A DNA stretch of 39,961 nt from Gnetum montanum (taxonomy: Eukaryota; Streptophyta; Gnetopsida; Gnetales; Gnetaceae). The notes under the pieces are model-generated. The model did no database searches. It was not told the origin of the DNA and saw nothing but the letters and a program-made list of their open reading frames with translations. Below, piece by piece: positions 21,693 through 31,422 of the stretch (its first letter is position 1; the number at the start of each line of letters is the position of its first letter). The position numbers and the translations under genes are program-made. Where the stretch lies: assembly GCA_015680685.1 (NCBI GenBank), contig MNCI01004678.1, forward strand, positions 86,658-126,618, given 5' to 3'.

Positions 21693-21810
21693 AATGAATC
21701 TTAATATTGATGATTCAATCCTTGATGAAGATGATTACCATGCAAATGATATTAATGATATAGAACAAAATGAAGCAAGTTTTACAAATTTACTCTTTAG
21801 AGTAGAGTAA
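21693..21810 (+). pseudogene. hAT C-terminal tail beyond the LINE
   Basis: MNLNIDDSILDEDDYHANDI is followed by an acidic stretch ending at TAG 21807. It has the same AT-rich codon use and acidic character as the hAT tail left of the gap (WDVNPEDDDVLIVDDRESYS). Read as the continuation of the transposase split by the LINE. It could instead be host AT-rich sequence that is open by chance. Confidence 0.4.
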
Positions 21811-22119
21811 GGAGAAAATATAGGCTAAAATTAGAATTTGAACAATGTGACAACTTCTAAGCTTTGGCAAGAAACTCTTTTGTGATTTAAAAAGAGATAA
21901 TTTTGTAACATTATCATATATATATGANTGAATTTAGATCATACTTGTTCTATATTCTACAATGTTTTTTTATGATATATGAGATTTAATTTTTTTAAAA
22001 AAACTAATATATTTAAATTTTCTCGGCCCCAGCTACAAACCTGTCCCCACTTTTTCTTGAAGCACAGGTACTCAAACACGTTCAGAATCACGAATCCTCG
22101 ATTGCTCGCTTCCACGAAT
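21811..22119. other. AT-rich flank
   Basis: Likely the 3' non-coding part of the hAT element, with TATATATA-type sequence and one unresolved base (21928). A shift to mixed composition at about 22023 (CTCGGCCCCAGC) may mark its outer end. Confidence 0.3.
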
Positions 22120-22231
22120 CGGATTCTTTTGATGCATAAGTTTCTGGCTGATCAACGGATTCTTTTGATGCATAAGTTTCTGGCTGATCCACGGATTGTT
22201 TTCATTGATGCATAAGTTTCCGGCTGATCTA
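22120..22231. repeat. 36-bp tandem repeat, three copies
   Basis: CGGATTCTTTTGATGCATAA begins at 22120 and 22156; the third copy, at 22192, carries a small insertion. Each continues GTTTCTGGCTGATC. The first two copies are almost identical, so the amplification is recent. Confidence 0.85.
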
Positions 22232-22237
22232 TGAATA

Positions 22238-23690
22238 TTGCCGAAACCTTTGCCAACGCACATCGCCTCCTGTGCCTACGGTTTTGGCTTATTGCTGCTG
22301 CTGCCAGATGCCGTGGAGTCTTCTGCCGTAGTCGCCGTTACTGTAACGGCCGTCACCATAACCACGGCATCGTCCACCGTGTTTCATCTGGATAGAGAAT
22401 TGCAGGACACAAACGCAAAGCATAGCAAAAATTTGCAGAATCAGTCGTCATGACCGCCTTCAGAAGTTCCGGAGCAAATAACGATGCCGTGCCTGTTGAT
22501 CTTGCTTGCAGCCTCTACAGCAGAGAGATCCGCAGCTGCCACGACTATGGTAAGCGAGCTCAACGTCGCCAGCCCTGGCCCCTATTTCCGACGAATCTCT
22601 ACTTCCCGCAGCTCCTCACGCCAGCTCTGCTCTGACTTCCACCATCTCCGGATTCATGGCCACGCTCGCGTTCTACGTCAGCTATGATCAAGTGCTGTCC
22701 GGTGTTGGAGGGTTTGCTGGAGTTAGAGGCAGCATTGTGTTTGTGCACGGTTATCCCCCGAATGGCATCTACTGTTCCTGAATATTTCTGAAACGTAGCT
22801 CGTATTACGTTACGTTACTGCATAGAAGCCACCTTTGGCAGATCCACGATGGGTTGGATGTTGAGGTTTCCAAATATAGTGTCCCATTCTGATCCTGCAC
22901 CTCTACCCCTGTCGCTTTTACCTCTGTGGCATTTGATGGCACTCCTGGAAAGAAGCATGGCCATGGTACTGACATTTTTGTGGAGCTGGTTCAAACTGAA
23001 AACCCGGAGAAACATACACGGGAAGGTGTTTTTGTTTCTGCAGAAAATAAACGTGCTGTTGCAGACTGCGGCGTCGGAGAAGACAACGCGGTAACACCGC
23101 GGCCTGCTCAGGCAACGTGACCTCTACGGCGAGGAGCTCTTCACCTGAGCCCTCCAACCGGGCGCAGGTGCCAATCTGCCTTCTTCAACGTACCTATGGA
23201 GGTCGAAGCCTTCGTTCTGCGTGCATGGGAATCCCGGATTCATGGTGAGCCAATTCTGTAGGTTCCACGGCTGGCAAGCGACGTGATCGGCCTGCTACAT
23301 TCAGGTGACCTGGTGATGCCATAGCAACCGCCAACGTCGCGCTATACTAACCCTAACGGCGGTCTCTTCTCTCATGGCGTTCGTGGCCATTGTGTCAAAC
23401 TTCGGTGCTGCATTCTACACGCCGTGTTTTGCTGAAATCCTCGGAGCTGGACTTCACTACCAATCCTGATGATGATGATGAATGGCTGCCTTCGAAATGG
23501 TAGGGAGAGGAGAACGACGCTCGGGTTTGCTCCGCCGTTTGCGGAAACGGTAATCCTAACGGTAGACCACAAAAGGAATTTTTTCGCTGCGACGGTAGCA
23601 AGGAAGTTACGACGACAATAATGGAGGCTCATTCTCTAGAGAATTACGCTCAAGAAGTTTCAATCAAGGGTTATTAAGACATCGCAGGCC
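22238..23690 (+). other. Unassigned GC-richer, coding-like debris
   Basis: Several short open stretches, none complete. 22484-22687 begins MPCLLILLAASTAERSAAAT, like a signal peptide. The overlapping frame 22555-22782 is Ala/Ser/Pro-rich (SPALAPISDESLLPAAPHAS), then hydrophobic (GFMATLAFYVS), then GVGGFAGVRGSIV. 22860-23120 reads VAFDGTPGKKHGHGTDIFVE, and 23446-23640 reads ELDFTTNPDDDDEWLP. Frames change every 100-200 bases. It may be a decayed host gene or element internal sequence; no family is recognised. Confidence 0.25.
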
Positions 23691-24173
23691 TTGTAGCAAA
23701 ACTGATTAAAATCCAGAACCAGCAGGAGATCTGGCCACCAAAAATTTTGCCAAGGCAAGAGTGTGGCAGCAGAAAAGAAAAAGCATGAACCTTAAAATCA
23801 TGAAAAAGATGGAATGTCGGGATGCCAATCTGGCTTGGGCTAAGGTTTATGCTAGCACAGGAGGCAGGCTCACAATAGTTGCCAAGCTTCAAGACTCGAG
23901 GGACAAAAATTACATACGGTGATTTCGATATGAGCACTGGATCTCATGAAACTGTTGGACGTTGAATGATGAAGTATGATACTTGCTCATAAAGAACACA
24001 AGAAGATACTAGAGCCTTAACTCAACTCAACTGCGTCAAACGACATGTAGTTATGCTTGCAAGTTAAGAAAATTGCCATGTCTTGGTCCCACTAGCCATT
24101 TCCAACTTAATTTTTTTTACCCACAAGCCTTTCCAAATTATTTTGTAGCTTGGCAAGTGTAACGACGGAAAAT
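23691..24173. other. Spacer, nothing recognised
   Basis: Mixed composition, no long frame and no repeat noticed. It would be the outer flank of the large minus-strand element if the LTR edge at 24174 is right. Confidence 0.3.
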
Positions 24174-24913
24174 GTCAGCACCTGGAATACCAAACAAAAT
24201 CCGTGTACACAGTCTTAACGACGGATCCGTGCGAGGGCTGTGCTGGAGAAAACGAATCCGCAGTGCCCTGAACGGTCTTGTCGATCAGACAGGGACTCAC
24301 TAAATTAGTAAATCGACGAAAATTATAGGTGTTCCATGGAACGATTTGATTTGATAAATTACGAAAGGAGAGGAAAACGATGTAGATAAATTGCAATAAT
24401 GACAACGTTAACACGACAAAGGAAATCGGATTTAAGAGAAATGCGTGATTTCAAGATCTGTATTTTGACCCGAAAAAATGAGTATTTTGTGTACAAAGTT
24501 ACAATGGGAAGACTCTGATTATCTTATGCGAAACATACACAAAATAATAAGAAAACTGTTTAACAAGGAGTGCAGAATGGAGCTCGGTCTACCTTGTAAG
24601 CCAAAGATGGAATGCAAGGAAGGTCAAACTCGGATGTCTATCAACCAACTGCGTCTAATCAATAGATCTTGCCAACCGCACTAGATGATCTCTCGATCTC
24701 TGATCTGTCTTCTTCGCTTTGGGTAGTCTCTGCTCAACACTGCCAAGGATCACTGATGGGAGACTGTATTTTCGCTAAAAGGTGTGATCGCTCCTGCTGC
24801 CAATGCTTGAAAAATTGTTTCTGCTCAAAGATGATAACTGTCAAAAGTTGAAGATGCTAACTGCTGCTCTCCTTCCAGAAAAAAAGGGTCCTTTCTTTCT
24901 TCGCCAACTGGGG

Positions 24914-24921
24914 TATTTATA
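24914..24921 (-). promoter_or_regulatory. TATA box of the probable 3' LTR
   Basis: Minus strand TATAAATA preceded by CAGCT and followed by CCCCAG. The plus strand (TATTTATAA) is also TATA-like, so promoter direction is inferred from the orientation of the element. Confidence 0.45.
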
Positions 24922-25004
24922 AGCTGTGACAACATGTAGAAAAGGCACGGCCTTGATGACATGTGTCCCGAACTTCCCGGATACCATTGACTTGACGAAG
25001 TGCG

Positions 25005-25570
25005 TATGCCGCGTCACATTGCAAAGTACGCTATCAACATTTTTACCGAAGCTGCTTCATGACTACACACAATACGCTTGTCAGCGTATTGTGCATATGG
25101 ATAGTAAATGTGTAACTGCTTTAGCCGGCTTTACGCTGTATTACCTTTGTTTACGTTGCGTTGTGTGGCAGAGCGTAACAAAGCATGGAAATAGTGAGTC
25201 AAGCTGTTTTATGCTCATTTACGCAGCGAAGCGTAGTGAAGCATAAAAAATGATCAACTCGACGATAAATTACGCTGACGTACGTTGCGAGCGTAAGGCG
25301 ATCAATCTGCAAAAAGAAAGGAGCCGATCTGTCATGCTTCCGTTGGACTTTCCTTTTGACCCTTTTGAAGCTCATTACGCTACCTTGCGTAACAGAGCGT
25401 AAATCCTACCTTGGACAAAAGACTTAGCAGGATATGCGAGAAGTCGCATATTATGCTACTTAGGCCTTAAGGTTCACCAAATCTGCTGAAGTAAGTCACC
25501 TTCTGATGTTAGATTATGTTAAGCAAAATTACGCTAAGCATCATTACGCGATGTTGTGTAATGTAGCGTA
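25005..25570. repeat. Dense GCGTAA/TTACGC motif cluster
   Basis: At least a dozen GCGTA or TACGC words in both orientations between about 25005 and 25570, often facing each other (for example TTACGCTACCTTGCGTAA near 25375). It includes the perfect stem CACAATACGC / GCGTATTGTG at 25068-25093. The same GCGTAA word recurs elsewhere in this element (31040, 35572, 35860, 35906, 35958). Confidence 0.6.
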
Positions 25571-26333
25571 AAGACAGAAAACATAGTAAAATTGAAATCT
25601 GTAATGAACTTGAAAACTTGATGCCGGGTGCCGTTTCGCCTTGCTTTGCCTTGTTCTACCTTCTGGAATTCTATCACGAACTTTTGCCTGAATCGTGAAT
25701 CTTCACCTAAGGCCGATTTACAATTTCTACAGTGTTTCAATGGCCCCTCTTTGTTGACGGTTAGAGGGCTTGCTCGAAAGACGTTGACAAAGAATACAAA
25801 ACACTGAGCCGATGAAAGTACCAACAACGTTTATCAACAGGTACTCAAGTGTCACCTTGTCAACACAGAGGAGCAGAGATGAAGGAAATGGGAGATAGAA
25901 TGGTATGGGAGGAAACAGGTTCGGGGAAGACACAAATGAGGTTCAGGGAAGACGCAAATGAGGGAGGATAGCTTCTTCATGCATAAGCACTCAGGCATTC
26001 TCCTGTGATTGCGTTTGCATGGAGTTATGCCATCATTTTGTGTTAAAGGGGGTTGCATAGACAAATTGTGTTGCGTCTGTATGACCTGGGTGAGATGTGT
26101 TTCACCCATTTTTCCGACCCCCGCTCTTTTTTGTTTTTGCATCCACTAGGCGAGTTGCGTTACGCAGGTTCATGGACTTGATTGCAATGCGGATGCGGAA
26201 AGCGTGTGCAGCGTATGTGCATTTTGCATACGGGAAGCGGATGGGATAGTTAAGGATAATGATAAGGGCTAGGGGTAAGATTATGAAGGACACAAGGATG
26301 CACCCCTCCGAGTGGACAAGCCAACTTAAGCAG

Positions 26334-26867
26334 CTATCTCAAAACGCTATCGGTATTACACCACTCAGATGAATGCACCTTTGAACGACATCCTCGTAAC
26401 AAGTAACCTGCAACCAAAGAAGAAAACAAAGGATACCATTGTCCGTGCGAATTGCGGGCAAGGTTGTTGAAACAGGTACTATTAAAGGCGAGATAAAGTA
26501 ATCGGGCCGTGAAGGAGGAACTGTAGCACGAGGCCCGAGTCTTCACCCTTGACGCTCGGCCCAGCATATCGCCGCCAAAGAACATTAGACTCAGCGCACC
26601 TAACTGGTTATGTAAAGAACCAGCTAGATGAATCTGTGAAGCCAGAGCCTGATAGTGATGATGAGTGGAGATCCCCAAAGTCATAATTGATGAGAACACC
26701 TTTGAGGCTTCGGACGACGAAACTAACCTCTCAGAGGTACCACCGCTAAAATAGGTGCAGTGACGGTATCTCTGAGGGGTCAGTAGTATGCCTTTCAGCA
26801 CATCCGAGGGATCAGCAGAATGTCGGTGAGGTAGTGACGCTAGGACTGTCTCAGCATCCCACCCCAT
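26334..26867 (-). CDS. Unrecognised 177-residue ORF between minisatellite and LTR
   Basis: An uninterrupted minus-strand frame, starting MGWDAETVLASLPHRHSADP, in the same orientation as gag-pol. It lies downstream of integrase and the minisatellite. No domain recognised; it is Ser/Leu/His-rich without a clear membrane segment or zinc motif. Intactness is notable because the neighbouring pol frame carries many stops. It may be a chance frame or an extra ORF of the retroelement. Confidence 0.3.
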   Translation of the reverse strand: MGWDAETVLASLPHRHSADPSDVLKGILLTPQRYRHCTYFSGGTSERLVSSSEASKVFSSIMTLGISTHHHYQALASQIHLAGSLHNQLGALSLMFFGGDMLGRASRVKTRASCYSSSFTARLLYLAFNSTCFNNLARNSHGQWYPLFSSLVAGYLLRGCRSKVHSSEWCNTDSVLR

Positions 26868-26931
26868 TTGTCTTGCAGCTGCATAGAGATGATTACGCTC
26901 GCTTGAATTGTATGATGGCAGTTTGGGAGTC

Positions 26932-27413
26932 CCAGTTTTAAGTCCTGGTAGATTGTCGTTGCTGGTTTTAAGTATCAGTAGACCATGGTCCCAGTTTAGA
27001 GTCTGGGCGGACTGAAAAATGCTAGTTTTACGTCGTAGCAGACAGTGGCGAAGCTAATTTATGGTCTCAGCAGACCATGCTGTGGGTGTCAGTTTTGTGT
27101 CATGACCCAGGGACAAGTCTGTGCTGGTTTTATGTCTCAACAAACGACCACTTACCTAAGCTAGTTTTGTGTCATGGAGGACAGCCGATGCCAGTTTAGC
27201 ATCGTGGTGGACGCGTGCAGGAAATGCCAGTTTTTCATCTTGGCGGATCTATACAGCACTGCCAGTTTTATGTCATAGCGGATGGCTACAACTTGCTAGT
27301 TTTACGTTGTGGTGGACGATCAGTGCCAGTTTAGCGTCATGGCAGACACGTGAAGGGAGTGCCAGTTTTACGTCATAGCGAATGGTTGTTGCCAGTTTAG
27401 CATCATAGCAAAT
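26932..27413. repeat. Minisatellite downstream of integrase (about 15 units)
   Basis: A 23-base core close to GCCAGTTTTACGTCATAGCG plus GAC recurs at about 26932, 26961, 26991, 27021, 27053, 27088, 27123, 27160, 27190, 27226, 27261, 27295, 27325, 27361 and 27391 (spacing 29-37, variable linkers). Tandem repeats between integrase and 3' LTR are known from Tat/Ogre-type elements and can seed satellites. The core is related to the array at 35628-35790. Confidence 0.85.
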
Positions 27414-27451
27414 GATTATGGTCATACCTGATATTCACACTGGAGATGTAG

Positions 27452-28560
27452 CTATACGTAGTATCGCTTCAGATATATGTGATTCACAGGATTCGGTAAT
27501 TCGTTACCGTCGATATTCGCTAGCTTGAATGCTCCGTTGCCATACACATCAGTCACCAAGAAAGGGCCCTCCCAGTTTGCAGAGAACTTGCCCACTGGTT
27601 CACGAATGGCCTTGAGAACTAAATCTCCCTTCTTGATCAAACCCTGCTGAAGATTGTGACGATGCTTTTGCCTCTGCTTGTCTTGATACTTTTCGAGTGT
27701 ATCAAGCGTCTGTATTTGCTTCTCTTCTACTGAATCCAAATCCATGATCCGAGACTCGATGTGTTGAGCCTCATTTATAATCGTGGAGAGGACCATTCTC
27801 AGAGAAGGAATTTGCAATTTGAGGGGCAGCACTGCCTCAGATCTGTAGACTAGGCTATAGGGCGTACTGTCTGTAGCCGTCCTACATGTAGTACAATATG
27901 CCCATAGCACATAGAGGATTTTTTCATGCCACCGTCTCTTGTTGCTGTCGAGCATTTTCTTGAGCAGATTGATGATGACTTTGTTTGTGGCTTCAGCTTG
28001 ACCATTCACTTGCTGGTAATAGGGCAAGGAAAAAGATTGCTTAATGCCAAGGCTGTCACAGAAGGATTTGGTTTCCGTACTACTAAACTGTGGCCCGTTA
28101 TCGGTCACGATAGTCATCGGGAGACCAAATCTGGTTACAATGTTGTCTAAGATGAAATGGCAAATCTGTTGAGATGTGATCTTCTGTAGAGGAATAGCTT
28201 CTACCCACTTCATGAGGTACTCAATAGCGGTAACTATGAAGCTATGACCTGCGGAATATTTCGGTGCGATGGGACCTATGATGTCTAGTCCCCATCATTG
28301 AAATGGCCATGTTATCTAAGTTGTATGTAACTCTGTAGGTGACACGTATATAAGATTTGCGTGATGCTGACACGTGTCGCACGTTTTAACCTTTGTTAGA
28401 CAATCTTTTTCTATGTAAGGTCAGTAATACCCTAAGTGACAGATTTTTGAAGCCATAGCCCGTGGTGCTACGTGTCCTCCGCATAATCCCTCGTGGACCT
28501 CGCCAACTATATGTTGTGCTTGGTCCTTGTTAACACAAGTAAACAACACACCATCAAAAG
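27452..28560 (-). pseudogene. Tat/Ogre-like integrase
   Basis: Zinc-binding part: VHEGLCGGHVA and CDTCQ (28540-28355). Core: WGLDIIGPI, IVTDNGPQF and NGQAEATNK supply the D, D, E triad, all present. C-terminal part: KGDLVLK, GKFSANWEGPFLV and NPVNHIYLKRYY, ending at TAG 27452. Stops at 28421 (TGA, at the W of the GYYW motif), 28316 (TAG) and 28295 (TGA) break the N-terminal half. The frame from 28213 down is intact for 253 residues. Would insert element cDNA into chromosomes. Confidence 0.9.
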
Positions 28561-28699
28561 AGCGTCTACAAAGAGTACTGTCTTCTATGATGACGTACTG
28601 CCTAGCTCGCTTGTGGATTGCATCTTTCTGCACATGTGTTAATTCGTGCAGTGGCTCGCCATGCAAGAGGTAAGTCTTAATGCTATCGTACCACTCTGG

Positions 28700-29194
28700 C
28701 GTTCTATCCTCGAGCAGAGCAGATATTTGCACTGCCTGAATGATGGGATCTGTGCAATCTGTTATTAATGCGGGACAGGTGTCGAACAGGTGTGAGGGCA
28801 CGTTCAAAGCCAGTGTAGCTAGTGCATCGGCCAGTGTGTTATCAATGCATGGCACATGTTGGGCATCGATGGTCATGAATCGCCCTAGAAGATCTTTAGC
28901 CATATCGCAGTAGGGCTGTAAATGTACAGCCTTGTAGGCGTAGACTCCTGTGATCTAATTAATGACGAGTATCAAATCACCCCTAATTGCCAGGTGTCGA
29001 ACATCGAGTTCACTGGCAGTTAGTAATCCTCTGAGGAGCCCCTCGTACTCTGCCACGTTGTTCGTACAGGGGAAGGTTAGGCGATAAGCGTGAAGACGCA
29101 CATCCTCAGGTGATAAAGTAATAACTGTAGTGGCACTGCCACCTCTAACAGTTGAAGCTCCGTCGAAGTATAACGTTGCTTCGGGGCCTGTCAA
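28700..29194 (-). pseudogene. Second (archaeal-type) RNase H
   Basis: YFDGAS, NNVAEYEGLLRGLL and RGDLILVIN, then DNTLADALATLA (about 28830), give the D-E-D-D set of the additional RNase H found in Tat-lineage gypsy elements. One TAG at 28955 replaces the usually conserved Gln of the L-V-x-x-Q motif. It lies between the ordinary RNase H and integrase, the normal place. This second RNase H is the main reason for the Tat/Ogre assignment. Confidence 0.85.
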
Positions 29195-29275
29195 GACAGG
29201 GCTTAAGCTATGTACGTGTTTGTCTGGAAATTCAGGCTCTATGGTTGCCTGACTGTCAATAGGTGATGTTACTAA

Positions 29276-29650
29276 TTAGTTGGCTATCGCTTGGCCTTTC
29301 GTAGAAGATTGGCCAATGTAATGTAGATCGAATTCTGCCGTGATAGCCTTCCAACGAGCTATTTTGCTACTTTCGTATAAGTTATGCGTAATGGCCCTAA
29401 AAATATTATTTTTACAGATGATGTTGACTTGGCTACGAAAAAGATAATGCCTACACTTCTTGAGCGTAAATACTAACGCTAAGCAGTTACGCTCTACTTC
29501 ATTATACCTCGTTTCATACGCACATAGAGCATGACTCAAGTAGTAGATGGGTACTTCTGACCCATCATCCCTTCTTTGACAGAGTAATGCGGCTAAGGCT
29601 ACATCTGAAGTTGCGAGGTAGATATAAAATGGTTGATCTCTTTACAGTGG
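29276..29650 (-). pseudogene. Ty3/gypsy RNase H (first)
   Basis: QPFYIYLATSD, PIYYLSHAL, ETRYNEVERNCLALVF and CRHYL are the standard RT-linked RNase H motifs. It is followed by a stop (TAA 29276) in GQAIAN, where the family usually has Gln, and preceded by TAA at 29642. Same frame as the second RNase H and integrase. Confidence 0.85.
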
Positions 29651-30930
29651 GAAAACTGTTGGCAAGCGTTGAAGCTCTTGCTTCAAGCTATCAAATGCAT
29701 GCTGACAATCGTCCATCCATTCGAAATTAACCCCCTTTTTGAGCAAATGTTGCATAGGGTGTAGCTTATCGTTTAATCTCAAGATGAATCGCCTGATAAA
29801 CTGTAACCTCCCCTGTAATCCACGTAATTGCTTAAGACTTTTAGGGGACGTCAGTTCAACAATGGCCTTGACTTTGTTAGGATCCACGCGTATACCAGTT
29901 TTCGATACCACAAAACTAGCATGCATCCGATTTTGACTCCGAACACACAATTTTTTGGGTTGAGTCGGAGATCATATTTAGAACATCTTTTGAGGACTAA
30001 CTCCAGATCTTCTAAATGATCCTCTGACTTTATAGACTTAACAGCTATATCTTCGACATAATCATTCAGTCTCCCTAGGAGGTAATCGCTGAAGATGTAC
30101 GTCATGGCTCGCTGATATGTTGCTCTGGCGTTTTTTAAGCCAAAAGGCATCATGGTGTAACAAAAGGTTCCCCAAGGCATCATAAATGTCGTTGTTAGCT
30201 AGTGCTCTGGGTTGATGCGTATTTGATTATAGCTGGAGAAGCCATCCATGAAGGAAAAAAGCGCATGTCCAGCGGTTGTATCCACCAATTGATCGATACT
30301 CGGCAATGGGAAGTTATCTTTGATTGTAGCTTTGTTCAAGTCCCAGAAGTCTATGCAGATGCATATTCCCCCAATCTTTTTAGGAACCACTACAATGTTA
30401 GATACCCAATATGAGTAATCAACTGCATGAATAAAACCAACCTGGTACAGTTTAGTGATTTCATCACATACTGCTAGCGCGACTTCTGGCTTGATCTTTC
30501 ATGCTTTCTGTCTAACGGCTTTGATATGCGGATCTAGGATTATGTTGTGTTGAATTAATCTTGGGTCTAGTCCCGGCATATCCTCGTATGACCATGCAAA
30601 CACCGTGATATTATTCTGGAGGACCTGTTTTATGTCATCATGTGCCTTTTGGTCTAATAGATAACTAACCTTGAGAGTTTTAGTCTCACCCCTATGCGTA
30701 ACCATAGAGACCTCGTTGAGAGGGTCTTCAGTTACATCTCCAGCTTCCAAATCTAGCGTGCGCGTCGATTGCTCTGGCCAGTTTGGAGATGTTTCCATCG
30801 TGGCTATGATTGCGTCATTAAGGGCTAAGTTAGTTTCGATTAGTGTGGGATCAAGCTGTCTAATGATTTTACCATGTAAGCTTGTTAAAACTAGCGGTGC
30901 AGATAAAATTTCATCCATCTATGAATTATC
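29642..30930 (-). pseudogene. Ty3/gypsy reverse transcriptase with linker
   Basis: The linker (30930-30499) has VFAWSYEDMPGLDPRLIQHN, the usual lead into gypsy RT. RT motifs follow: CIDFWDLNKAT, FPLPSIDQLVD, FSFMDGFSSYNQI, PWGTFCYTMMPFGLKNA, the catalytic box DYVEDIAVK, then VDPNKVKAIVEL and LRGLQGRLQFIRRFI. The box normally reads YVDD; here the first Asp is Glu. Stops: TAG 30919, TGA 30499, TAG 30199 (at the conserved Gln of NPEDQ). One frameshift near 29925 precedes the thumb. Up to there the frame equals that of gag-pro 5 kb away. Confidence 0.9.
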
Positions 30931-31422
30931 CTGCAAAATTGTCAAATACGAGAGTAATTAGGAAGATACTAAGTTTGATGCGATAAGTGTTTAATGAATA
31001 ATGCTTAGTTTACTATATAGGACGTGGCGTGACGTTACTGAGCGTAAAGTTAACTGAATTTTAAATTTCGTGAACAGTCTGTAATTAATGAGACCTGATT
31101 ACGAGGAGATAAGATACAGTAGTTTAGGGTCGTTTCGGACCATGGTGCGTGCAATATCTGAGGCAATTAATGCCTTGATCCTCGGGTTCCAGCTCATACT
31201 GACACCAGCATTTGGACAAGTCTCGCTGAAATCGGGCATCAAGTCAGTTAAATTTTGCATATAAGTAAGCAGTTTTCATTTAAAATAGGCTGTTTGCTAT
31301 CGCAAATTTGAATTCTTAGCTATTACAGAGAGAAAGGAGGCAGAGCGGAAGATTGGAGCGCGTCATTTGTAACTTGTGAGAGCGTGAAGGTGCAAAAGTG
31401 TGAAGGTGTTAGAACTGTAACA

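Larger units (their letters stand above)
24174..26333 (-). mobile_element. Probable 3' LTR of the Tat/Ogre-like element (edges uncertain)
   Basis: Lies beyond the integrase, minisatellite and extra ORF of the minus-strand element, where its 3' LTR belongs. Minus-strand TATAAATA (24914-24921) is followed by CCCCAGTTGGCGAAG and an R-like leader. The minus-strand sequence ends GGTGCTGACA at about 24174, a plausible CA terminus. The U3 (about 24930-25600) is crowded with GCGTAA/TTACGC motifs. The 5' LTR is outside the window, so the boundaries, especially the upper one, cannot be confirmed by comparison. Confidence 0.45.

Noticed and set aside
17429-21697. Many long plus-strand frames across the LINE (for example 18619-19062, 20076-20645, 21167-21697)
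   Set aside because: They are antisense shadows of GC-rich ORF1 and ORF2, show no family motifs, and the opposite strand carries clear endonuclease, RT and DUF4283-like motifs.
26932-27413. CRISPR-like array
   Set aside because: Repeat cores are degenerate, linkers are variable and partly repetitive, and the setting is a plant retroelement; this is a minisatellite.
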